Shown here one piece after another: positions 8,656-15,640 of a DNA stretch of 21,699 nucleotides. The notes under the pieces were generated by a model. The model searched no databases. It was given only the letters and a program-made list of their open reading frames with translations, and was not told the DNA's origin. This stretch comes from Dehalococcoidia bacterium (GTDB taxonomy: Bacteria; Chloroflexota; Dehalococcoidia; UBA3495): NCBI GenBank assembly GCA_002730485.1, contig PCAH01000138.1, positions 1 to 21,699 on the forward strand. The letters run 5' to 3'. Position 1 is the first letter of the stretch. The number at the start of each line of letters is the position of its first letter. Position numbers and translations under genes: made by a program.

Positions 8656-9575
8656 GTGACGTCTGGCTGGTACTTGGCGGCACTCTCACCGGGGCGGTTG
8701 GACCGGGTATATCCGTGTTGTATGCAACCTACGGGGAACTGATCACCGAGAGGGCTGGCAGGATCAATCTTGGGATCGAGGGCTCCATGCTGATGGGCGC
8801 CTGCTTTGGATTCATCGCCACTGTGGAAACGGGGTCTGTGACCCTGGGGATATTGGCGGGGATGGTAGGCGGCAGCCTATTGAGCCTGGTACTGGCCTAC
8901 CTGGTCATCTATCGGAATACCAACCAGCTTGCCACCGGGTTTGCCCTGACCCTCTTTGGAGCGGGCATAACGGCCTATGCGGGGCGTAGTTATGTGGACA
9001 GCACCATCAACGGGTTGAACCCCATATCCATTCCACTGATCTCTGAGATACCAAAGCTGGGAAGCGCTCTTTTTGAGCAAGACATCCTGGCTTACATCGC
9101 CTACGTCCTGGGGCCGTTGCTCTTCTTGGGCCTGCATTACACCAGGACCGGTCTGAGCCTCAAAGCAGTGGGAGAAAGCATCAGCGTCGCCTACGCAGCA
9201 GGCAGGAACCCGTACGTGATCCAGATCGTCGCAATCGCCATAGGCGGCGCTCTGGCAGGGTTGGGAGGCGCTCAGCTCTCCCTGGGATTCACCCACACCT
9301 GGTCAGAGGGGATGACCGTCGGTCGGGGTTTTGTCGCCGTAGGACTGGTTATCTTTGCCATGTGGTCTCCGCTAAGAGCCATGGTCGGAGCGTTCTTATT
9401 CGGCGGCGCCATCGGATTGCAGCTTCAACTGCAAACGGTAGGCGCACCGATATCACCGTTCGTCCTGGACATGCTCCCGTATCTGATCATCATCTTCGTC
9501 ATGTCTCTATGGAGCCGCGCGGCGGCGCGGGCCATGCCGGAAGGGCTGAAAGGAGTCCTGAGAGCCACAACTTGA
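8652..9575 (+). CDS. ABC importer permease 2 (BPD_transp_2, YufQ/NupQ-like)
   Basis: This 307-residue partner permease overlaps the preceding gene by ATGA. It shows the conserved ITERAGRINLGIEGSMLMGA segment (the counterpart of GLINVGGEGQ in permease 1), TNQLATGFALTLFGAGITAYAG and the ATPase-contact loop LKAVGESISVAYAAGRNPY. The C-terminus ends LWSRAAARAMPEGLKG, with the last helix just before it. It has about eight or nine hydrophobic segments and no signal peptide, as expected. It forms a heterodimeric channel with permease 1. The binding protein follows 155 bases downstream. Confidence 0.94.
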   Translation: MSDVWLVLGGTLTGAVGPGISVLYATYGELITERAGRINLGIEGSMLMGACFGFIATVETGSVTLGILAGMVGGSLLSLVLAYLVIYRNTNQLATGFALTLFGAGITAYAGRSYVDSTINGLNPISIPLISEIPKLGSALFEQDILAYIAYVLGPLLFLGLHYTRTGLSLKAVGESISVAYAAGRNPYVIQIVAIAIGGALAGLGGAQLSLGFTHTWSEGMTVGRGFVAVGLVIFAMWSPLRAMVGAFLFGGAIGLQLQLQTVGAPISPFVLDMLPYLIIIFVMSLWSRAAARAMPEGLKGVLRATT

Positions 9576-9620
9576 CCATTTCAAGATTCACATACGACAG
9601 AGGATTCCAAACAGGGGAAC

Positions 9621-9662
9621 AACATGGCAAACAGATCATACATTGAGCCATGTTTGGCATAG
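9621..9662 (+). promoter_or_regulatory. Possible leader mini-ORF and hairpin before the binding-protein gene
   Basis: Inside the 155-base gap between permease 2 and the binding protein there is an 8-bp inverted repeat, AACATGGC (9621-9628) and GCCATGTT (9647-9654), with an 18-base loop. The ATG inside its left arm opens a 12-codon ORF (9624-9662, MANRSYIEPCLA, stop TAG), preceded by AGGGGA at 5-base spacing. The hairpin would hide that start codon. It might set the higher expression of the binding protein relative to the permeases, by RNA processing or a leader peptide. No conservation evidence is available, so it could be chance. Confidence 0.3.
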
Positions 9663-9717
9663 AGAAGAACTTTTAAACGTCTTTGACGCAGGGGTTCACA
9701 GAGCAGTTCCAAAATTC

Positions 9718-9723
9718 AGGAGG
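9718..9723 (+). promoter_or_regulatory. Perfect Shine-Dalgarno that fixes the TTG start of the binding protein
   Basis: AGGAGG lies seven bases before TTG 9731, in the frame of the binding-protein gene. The longer reading from TTG 9683 has no comparable site and would put about 16 extra residues before the signal peptide. The 9731 start is therefore preferred. Confidence 0.8.
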
Positions 9724-9730
9724 AAAAAGT

Positions 9731-11056
9731 TTGTATAACCGGATTCGGCACCTATCGATTCTTACGCAGTCCCATCGAATATTGATGGGGGCATTCTTGC
9801 TGCTGGCCATCGTGGCCTTGGCAGCGTGTAGCAGTGATGACCCCACCGCTGTTCCACCGGAGCCCACCGCGGCCCCGGCTAGCTCCAGCACCAGCGGTTC
9901 CGATTCAATGACCGTCACCGCTACCAGCCCTTCCAAGGCTGAACTCAAGGGAGGGTCCACGGAGGTATTCCTCCAGGGATTTGAGGATGCTGTCGCCAGC
10001 AGCAGCTTCCGCTCAACCTCCGAATTCGCCGCCGCCGCCAAACCGTTGGCCGCCGGTGAAAAACTGAAGGTCGGCTTTATATTTGTCGGCTCTCAGAAAG
10101 ACCTTGGTTACAACCAGGCCGCCGCAGAAGGCAGCCAATACCTGGAGAAGGCCTTCCCCGACATCGAAGTCCTACGCTCCGAGAACATCCCAGAGACCGC
10201 CGATGTTCAGGCAGTTGAAGAGCAGATGATCCGTGAAGGCGCAAAGATCATCTTTGCCACCAGCTATGGATACTCCGGCCCCACCAAAGAGATCATCTCA
10301 AAGCACCCAGACGTCATGTTCCTGCACATGGGTGACGTTGAAGCCTTTGAGAACTATGCATCGTTCTTCGGAAACATCTGGCAGTTGGAATACGCCGCTG
10401 GCCAGGTTGCGGGCGAGACCTCCAAGACCGGGAAATTGGGCTTCATCGCCGCTTTCCCCATCCCACAGACCCTGCTTAACGTGAACGCTTTCCATCTGGG
10501 AGCACAGTCCGTTAACCCCGACGTGGAAACCACCTTCGTGCTGACCAGCAGCTGGTGCGACCCGGCCAAACAGGCCACCGCCGTACAAGCCATGGTTGAC
10601 GCAGGAGTGGACGTTCTCACCCAGCACCAAGACTGCACCAAGACCATCGTCGAGGCTGCAGAACGGGCGGGTATCTACGTTTCAGGCTACCACCAAGACG
10701 CCAGCCCGGCAGCCCCCAACGCCTGGTTGACTGGCGCTGCCTGGAACTGGGGCCCGGTCTACTCTGAGATCGTGGCGCAGATCCGCAAGGGAACCTACAA
10801 GAGCTCGGTCATGTTCCAGGGCTTGGACGCCGGCTGGGTTCAATTGTCCCCCTTCGGCAGCTTCATACCTGACGACGTGAAACAGCGCGCCTTGGACACT
10901 GTGGAGCGGTTGCGGACTGGTTCCTTCCAGCCCTTCACGGGTCCCATCACCGACCAAGACGGCAACATCCAGATAGCCGACGGCGTAGTCCCGACCGATG
11001 CTGAACTGCAAGGTACTGGTTACCTGCTGCAGGGCATCACCGGCAGGACCAACTAA
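9731..11056 (+). CDS. BMP-family (PF02608) substrate-binding lipoprotein
   Basis: This is the substrate receptor of the importer, 441 residues from the TTG start. It has a lipoprotein signal: basic N-terminus, hydrophobic GAFLLLAIVAL, lipobox L-A-A-C with Cys33. A Pro/Ala/Ser/Thr-rich tether follows (about residues 35-110). The BMP domain starts at LKVGFIFVGSQKDLGYNQA, continues with EGAKIIFATSYGYSG, FGNIWQLEYAAGQVAGE, and TSSWCDPAKQATAVQAMVDAGVDVL, and ends near the C-terminus. BMP proteins usually bind nucleosides or other small N-rich metabolites; with the hydrolases downstream, an amide- or ureide-like ligand is plausible but unproven. A strong stem-loop follows the gene, as is common after highly expressed binding proteins. 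Confidence 0.94.
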   Translation: MYNRIRHLSILTQSHRILMGAFLLLAIVALAACSSDDPTAVPPEPTAAPASSSTSGSDSMTVTATSPSKAELKGGSTEVFLQGFEDAVASSSFRSTSEFAAAAKPLAAGEKLKVGFIFVGSQKDLGYNQAAAEGSQYLEKAFPDIEVLRSENIPETADVQAVEEQMIREGAKIIFATSYGYSGPTKEIISKHPDVMFLHMGDVEAFENYASFFGNIWQLEYAAGQVAGETSKTGKLGFIAAFPIPQTLLNVNAFHLGAQSVNPDVETTFVLTSSWCDPAKQATAVQAMVDAGVDVLTQHQDCTKTIVEAAERAGIYVSGYHQDASPAAPNAWLTGAAWNWGPVYSEIVAQIRKGTYKSSVMFQGLDAGWVQLSPFGSFIPDDVKQRALDTVERLRTGSFQPFTGPITDQDGNIQIADGVVPTDAELQGTGYLLQGITGRTN

Positions 11057-11083
11057 CATCTGGCATATCTAGTAGCTAACTTA

Positions 11084-11115
11084 GAGGCAAGCCCGGGATT
11101 ACCCGGGCTTGCCTC
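11084..11115 (+). terminator. Perfect 14-bp stem-loop between importer and hydrolase genes
   Basis: Two perfect 14-base arms, GAGGCAAGCCCGGG (11084-11097) and its complement (11102-11115), flank an ATTA loop. There is no U-tract after it, and the next gene's Shine-Dalgarno starts eight bases later. It is better read as a partial terminator or 3'-end mRNA stabiliser that lowers readthrough into the hydrolase genes than as a full intrinsic terminator. Confidence 0.75.
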
Positions 11116-11134
11116 GCCTACAGAGGAGTAGACC

Positions 11135-11818
11135 GTGGCTAGAACAATCTCCGCCGACCCATACGAATGGCCCTACGACGGCGACATCGACCCTAACCGC
11201 ACGGCCCTGCTCTTAATAGACTGGCAGCACGATTTCTGCGGCCCTGGCGGCTACGTGGATACCATGGGCTACGACATCTCCCTGACCAGGAGGGGGGTTG
11301 AACCGACCCGTAACGTCCTTGAATCATGTCGCCGCACACCAGGATTCACCATCGTGCACACTCGCGAAGGGCACAAACCTGATTTATCAGACTGCCCGCC
11401 CAACAAGCTGTGGCGATCACGCCAGATCGGCGCGGGGATTGGCGACGCTGGACCCAACGGACGTATCCTCGTTCGAGGCGAACCCGGCTGGGAGATCATC
11501 GACGAACTGGCCCCACTGGAAGGCGAGCAGGTGATCGACAAACCCACCAAGGGAGCGTTCAGTTCAACCGACCTGGACCTGGTGCTCAGGAATAGGGGCA
11601 TAACCCACATAGTGCTCACAGGCATCACCACGGATGTGTGCGTTCATACCACCATGCGTGAGGCCAATGACCTTGGCTATGAATGCCTGCTTTTGGAAGA
11701 CTGCACCGGAGCCACCGACGACGATAACTACCTTGCCGCATTGAAGATGATCAAGATGCAGGGTGGAGTCTTCGGCGCGGTGTCCAATTCCAACGATTTC
11801 ATCAACGCAATCGCGTAA
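11135..11818 (+). CDS. biuH: Biuret amidohydrolase-like cysteine hydrolase (isochorismatase family)
   Basis: This 227-residue protein closely resembles what I recall of rhizobial BiuH, which hydrolyses biuret to allophanate and ammonia. Shared blocks include the N-terminal [80 protein letters not shown] and [12 protein letters not shown]. The Asp-Lys-Cys triad is in place: Asp29 in LLIDWQHDF, Lys139 in DKPTKGAF and Cys169 in TDVCV. Gln209 in MQGGVFG matches the residue I recall as contacting biuret. It starts with GTG 11135 behind GAGGAG at a 6-base spacer. The role here may be biuret itself or a related terminal ureido group; close relatives acting on ureidoacrylate (RutB) are less similar. 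Confidence 0.82.
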   Translation: MARTISADPYEWPYDGDIDPNRTALLLIDWQHDFCGPGGYVDTMGYDISLTRRGVEPTRNVLESCRRTPGFTIVHTREGHKPDLSDCPPNKLWRSRQIGAGIGDAGPNGRILVRGEPGWEIIDELAPLEGEQVIDKPTKGAFSSTDLDLVLRNRGITHIVLTGITTDVCVHTTMREANDLGYECLLLEDCTGATDDDNYLAALKMIKMQGGVFGAVSNSNDFINAIA

Positions 11819-11870
11819 AATAGCTTCTCAAAACAATCAACCCCTAGACCAAAAACCAAATTGGAGACCA

Positions 11871-13379
11871 ATGGATACCCGTACTAGTTTCCGGCTTGCC
11901 ATCGAAGATGCTCAGGCGTTCAACACAGACAAAGTAGACCGTAGACCCGGCTTCATATCCAGCGTTGCCAGGATGGGGAAACCTCAAAAACGAGACGTTC
12001 GCGCCCTACCGACTATGAATGGCGCTCCGCGCAGGGGCCCGGTGGCAGACGCCGCCCAACTCATGGCAGACGGAATCACCTCCGCCGTGGAACAACTGAA
12101 ACAGGCCCTTGAGGTTATCAACCGTCTACAGCCAGAGCTAAACGCATTTGCCCACATAGCTCCAGAAGCAGAACTGATGGCAATTGCAGAGTCGCTCGAC
12201 CAGGAACGCGCCGCAGGGAAACTACGGAGTCCGGTCCACGGTCTGCCGATCTCGGTCAAAGACGTGGTCCACGTAAAGGGTATGCCGACGAGCTCCGGCT
12301 CCAAGGTCATGGAAGGGTTCATGCCCGACGATGACGCCACAGCAGTTCGGCTCCTACGGGAAGCGGGCGCGATCATAGTCGGCAAGGCCCACACTCACGA
12401 GTTTGCCCTGGGAGTCACCACGCCCCAGAGTAGAAACCCCTGGGACACCAGCCGCGATCCCGGCGGATCAAGCGGTGGCTCAGCCATCACTGTCTCAACC
12501 GGAATGAGCCTGCTCAGCGTCGGAACCGACACCAGAGCATCGATCCGTGTTCCAGCGTCATTATGTGGCACCCTGGGTTACAAGCCGACCTACGGCCTGG
12601 TCTCCACCGATGGCATCGTCACCTTGTCTTGGACCATGGACCACACCGGACTCATGGGCCGCACCAGCGAAGATGTGGCCATCATGATGAACATCATCCA
12701 GGGGTTTGATGCCAAGGATTCTGGGACCCTGGACCAGCCCAAGGACGACTACACAGACTATCTTTTCAAGGATGTCACCGGACTCCGCGTCGGGCTGGCA
12801 GTTGAAGCCCTTGAGGGCGCCGACCCGGAAACCCTCAAAACGTTTGGCGCCTGCGTGGAAACCCTGAAGTCCTTGGGCGTTGATGTTGTTGAAACTGCAA
12901 TGCCTTCCGCGGACGATTTCCGTCTGGCCAACAACCTTGGCCTGATAATCAGTAGGGTGGAAGCAGCAGCCTATCAACGGGCCTTCCCAGACGCCGGCCC
13001 CAAGTACATCAAACAGGTTTTTGAACAACTAGACGAAGCCTCCCAGATAAAGGCTGTGGACTATATAACCGCTCAGAGGTTCAGGGCCGAGTTCCAAGAG
13101 CGCATGCTGGCGGAACTGAACGGCTTTGATGCCTTCATCATGCCCACGACCCTGGTTCCAGCGGTTAAGGCTGAGGAGACCGAGGAATACTTGACCATTC
13201 TCTCCAAGAACTGTATCCCCTGGAGCATGATTGGATTCCCAACACTATCGGTACCGGCTGGTCTGACATCAGGCGGCCTTCCCGTAGGCGCTCAGTTAGT
13301 CGGCGCTCCCTTTGACGACAGCATCATTCTGACCCTGGCTTCGGCCCTGGAGTCGGTCACTCCAGACCTGAGGCCCTAA
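11871..13379 (+). CDS. Amidase-signature hydrolase with unusual nucleophile loop
   Basis: From ATG 11871 (preceded by GGAG) this is a 502-residue enzyme; a longer reading from 11763 would overlap the previous gene and is unlikely. The Ser-cisSer-Lys triad is present: Lys130 in PISVKDVVH, Ser200 in PGGSSGGSA and Ser224 in GTDTRASIRVPAS. The nucleophile loop has Arg-Ala where most family members have Gly-Gly before the serine. There is no C-terminal allophanate-hydrolase decarboxylase-type domain, so it is not a standard AtzF/DUR1,2-type enzyme, although cleaving allophanate or another product of the BiuH-like step is the obvious contextual guess. AtzE-like or glutamyl-amidotransferase-A-like specificity is possible. 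It sits 52 bases after the BiuH-like gene and 9 before allH. No signal peptide. Confidence 0.9.
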   Translation: MDTRTSFRLAIEDAQAFNTDKVDRRPGFISSVARMGKPQKRDVRALPTMNGAPRRGPVADAAQLMADGITSAVEQLKQALEVINRLQPELNAFAHIAPEAELMAIAESLDQERAAGKLRSPVHGLPISVKDVVHVKGMPTSSGSKVMEGFMPDDDATAVRLLREAGAIIVGKAHTHEFALGVTTPQSRNPWDTSRDPGGSSGGSAITVSTGMSLLSVGTDTRASIRVPASLCGTLGYKPTYGLVSTDGIVTLSWTMDHTGLMGRTSEDVAIMMNIIQGFDAKDSGTLDQPKDDYTDYLFKDVTGLRVGLAVEALEGADPETLKTFGACVETLKSLGVDVVETAMPSADDFRLANNLGLIISRVEAAAYQRAFPDAGPKYIKQVFEQLDEASQIKAVDYITAQRFRAEFQERMLAELNGFDAFIMPTTLVPAVKAEETEEYLTILSKNCIPWSMIGFPTLSVPAGLTSGGLPVGAQLVGAPFDDSIILTLASALESVTPDLRP

Positions 13380-13388
13380 CCTGGAACC

Positions 13389-14384
13389 ATGACGCTCACA
13401 ACGACGACATCTGAACCCGATTCGAGCACCAGCGGGTCGAACTGTCCGCACGCCCAAGTGGGCATCATCGGGGCTAAGGCCAGGGAATGTCTGGGCGCAC
13501 CAGAGTTTGCCGGTGAGGTCGTTGTCGCCACCTCAATGGCTGCCTACATCGCCGTCGATACGGGCGACATTGTGGCCGTCTGCCCTCCAAGCCAACAGCT
13601 GCACCCAAGGTCGCTTCTCACAGACCTCGACCTCTCAAATGTCGAAGTGGGCCAACGCATTTGGATCGAAGGCAAGAAACTGAGTTTCAGCAACGGCTCC
13701 AGGCTGGACTTGACGGGAAGTAGGGTCTGGATCCGCGAACCTATCTCAGCAGCAAACGCTGCCACCCCACAGCAGTTGAATGCTAGGTTCGACGATCTGC
13801 TTCGCGCCGCGAAGGAACTGCACCAAGGCGAGAATCTCGGTCTGGCCCTTCCGTTTTTCGATTCTGAAGATCAATCCTCAGAGCGAGTGGTGATGCCAGA
13901 CAATGCCTCTCCGTTGGTCTCGGCTGGCGTGCAACAGATACGAGAACTACTGCCGAATTGTCGCAGTGGAAACCTTGGTGAGGTATTGGAACTCGCCAGG
14001 GAACTGATTGGGCTCGGCCACGGGCTAACACCATCTGGAGACGATTTCGTTGGCGGGCTGCTGTTCATGGCTCACCACCTATCGGCTGTCTACCCAGCGC
14101 AACTTTGGTGGAGCGAAGCTGACACATCACCATTCCTGAGCCGGTCACGAGCGATGACATCCCAGATCAGTCACGCACTCATGGCAGACCTGGCCAACGG
14201 ACAGAGTCATGAATCGCTGCACGATCTGGTTGATGATTTGTTCTCCAGCGGGCCAGATGTTGATGCCGAGAAACACGTCAGAAGCGTCACCCAAATTGGC
14301 CAAAGTTCTGGCTGGGATATCCTGACCGGGATGCTGGCAGGATTGCTGCCAGTTGTTTACAAAGCCACGGAGTCGAAGTCATAG
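13389..14384 (+). CDS. allH: DUF2877 protein, AllH/YlbF-type carbamoyltransferase subunit
   Basis: This 331-residue cytoplasmic protein belongs to DUF2877, recognised by the glycine-rich block LIGLGHGLTPSGDDFVGGLLF at about residues 206-226. In E. coli the equivalent YlbF (AllH) acts with YlbE (AllG) and FdrA (AllF) as oxamate carbamoyltransferase in allantoin breakdown, splitting oxalurate with phosphate to oxamate and carbamoyl phosphate. The first 22 residues are a Ser/Thr-rich tail that looks disordered. The gene follows the amidase by nine bases; its TAG stop overlaps the likely start of allG. The complete H-G-F order here supports a working complex. The natural substrate could differ from oxalurate. 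Confidence 0.88.
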   Translation: MTLTTTTSEPDSSTSGSNCPHAQVGIIGAKARECLGAPEFAGEVVVATSMAAYIAVDTGDIVAVCPPSQQLHPRSLLTDLDLSNVEVGQRIWIEGKKLSFSNGSRLDLTGSRVWIREPISAANAATPQQLNARFDDLLRAAKELHQGENLGLALPFFDSEDQSSERVVMPDNASPLVSAGVQQIRELLPNCRSGNLGEVLELARELIGLGHGLTPSGDDFVGGLLFMAHHLSAVYPAQLWWSEADTSPFLSRSRAMTSQISHALMADLANGQSHESLHDLVDDLFSSGPDVDAEKHVRSVTQIGQSSGWDILTGMLAGLLPVVYKATESKS

Positions 14385-14434
14385 ACATCAAGGAGAAAAT
14401 ACAGGCCGCCAACGCCGAAGCGTTTAACAGGATC

Positions 14435-15628
14435 GTGGCGGCTGATCCAGTGCTGGTTGATATCCGCCCTGCCGGAGAAGTTGTTCCCGGGCTGGTAGAC
14501 CGCATGGTGCTACATTCCGGCCCTCCCGTGGACTGGCCGAACATGAGCGGCGCCCAGAAGGGTGCGGTCATCGCCATGGTCATCTTTGAAGGCTGGGCCG
14601 ATGACATAGCCAGCGCTGAAGCACTATTAGGCAGCGGGGGCGTAAAGCTTGAACCCAACCACCACCATGACGCGGTCGGCCCAATGGCCGGAACTATCTC
14701 CAAATCTCTGCCCGTCTATGTAGTCGAGAACCGGTCCCACGGCAACCGGGCTTATTGTCGGCTAGTGGAAGACGAGCAGCAATTTGGGAACTATCACACT
14801 GGAGCCATCGACGGACTCAGAAAGTGGCGCGACATCTGGGCCCCCTCCCTGGGGGAGGGCGTGCGGTACCTGGGCGGTCTTAGCCTGAAGCCGATCATCG
14901 CCAAAGCTCTTCAGATGGGAGATGAATTGCACAACCGGCCCAACGCGGCAAGTTCTATATTCACCGGCGCCATGGGTGTTCCAATGATCGAGGCCGGTGT
15001 CGCCAAATCAGACCTGACCAGCACTCTCACTTACATATCGGGCCACGACCTGCTGTTCCTGGGTCTGGCAATGGCCTCGGCCAAGTCGGCTGCTGATGCC
15101 GCGCGGGATATCGGGTACTCAACTGTGGTCACAGCAATGGCCCGCAACGGATACGAGTTTGGCATCCACGTAAGCGGTCTCGACTGCCAGTGGTTCACCG
15201 CACCAGCGCCAGCCATCGATGGTCTATACCTGCCCGGCTATGGGGAGGGGGATGGAGGGTTCGATATGGGAGACTCGGCCATCACCGAAGTAGTTGGATG
15301 GGGTGGGTTCGCCCTTGGCGGCGCGCCTGGCATTCTCTCTCTGGTGGGTGGCACTCCAGAAGAAGCTCTGAACTACAGTCGTGATATGCGCGAGATAACA
15401 GAGGGTCTGAGTCCTGATTATTCAATCCCGGCTTTGGGGTTTGAAGGCACTGCGGTGGGAATAGATATCAGAAAGGTGGCCGCATCGGGAACGTTGCCGA
15501 TAATCGATACCGCCATTGCCCATAAAGAGCCTGGCCATTCCATCATCGGGGCCGGATTGGTGCGCCCGCCCATGGCCTGTTTTCACAGCGCACTGCGGGC
15601 ATTTGCCGCCAAGTACGGATTGGAGTAG
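14435..15628 (+). CDS. allG: DUF1116 protein, AllG/YlbE-type carbamoyltransferase subunit
   Basis: This DUF1116 protein matches E. coli YlbE over its length: HSGPPVDWPNMSGAQKGAV, IFEGWADD, NHHHDAVGPMAGTISKSLPV, VVENRSHGNRAYC, LQMGDELHNRPNAASS, TAMARNGYEFGIHVSGL, QWFTAPAPAIDGLY, MGDSAITEVVGWGG, HKEPGHSIIGAG and RPPMACFHSAL. It is 397 residues from the first canonical start, GTG 14435. Family N-termini, however, extend further, and the same frame upstream reads IDIKEKIQAANAEAFNRI, which fits the family's opening helix. No ATG, GTG or TTG exists there. GGAG (14369-14372) lies 8 bases before an ATA at 14381 that overlaps allH's TAG as ATAG, so the true start may be 14381. AllG forms the carbamoyltransferase with AllH and AllF. 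Confidence 0.9.
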   Translation: MAADPVLVDIRPAGEVVPGLVDRMVLHSGPPVDWPNMSGAQKGAVIAMVIFEGWADDIASAEALLGSGGVKLEPNHHHDAVGPMAGTISKSLPVYVVENRSHGNRAYCRLVEDEQQFGNYHTGAIDGLRKWRDIWAPSLGEGVRYLGGLSLKPIIAKALQMGDELHNRPNAASSIFTGAMGVPMIEAGVAKSDLTSTLTYISGHDLLFLGLAMASAKSAADAARDIGYSTVVTAMARNGYEFGIHVSGLDCQWFTAPAPAIDGLYLPGYGEGDGGFDMGDSAITEVVGWGGFALGGAPGILSLVGGTPEEALNYSRDMREITEGLSPDYSIPALGFEGTAVGIDIRKVAASGTLPIIDTAIAHKEPGHSIIGAGLVRPPMACFHSALRAFAAKYGLE

Positions 15629-15640
15629 ACCAATCTTCTT

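Noticed and set aside
11763..11870. N-terminal extension of the amidase from ATG 11763
   Set aside because: It would overlap the end of the BiuH-like gene by 56 bases and adds a non-homologous Ser/Gln-rich stretch; ATG 11871 has a GGAG upstream and clears the overlap.
11871..13379. Standard allophanate hydrolase (AtzF/DUR1,2 type)
   Set aside because: The characteristic C-terminal domain is absent and the nucleophile loop differs; only the neighbourhood suggests allophanate.
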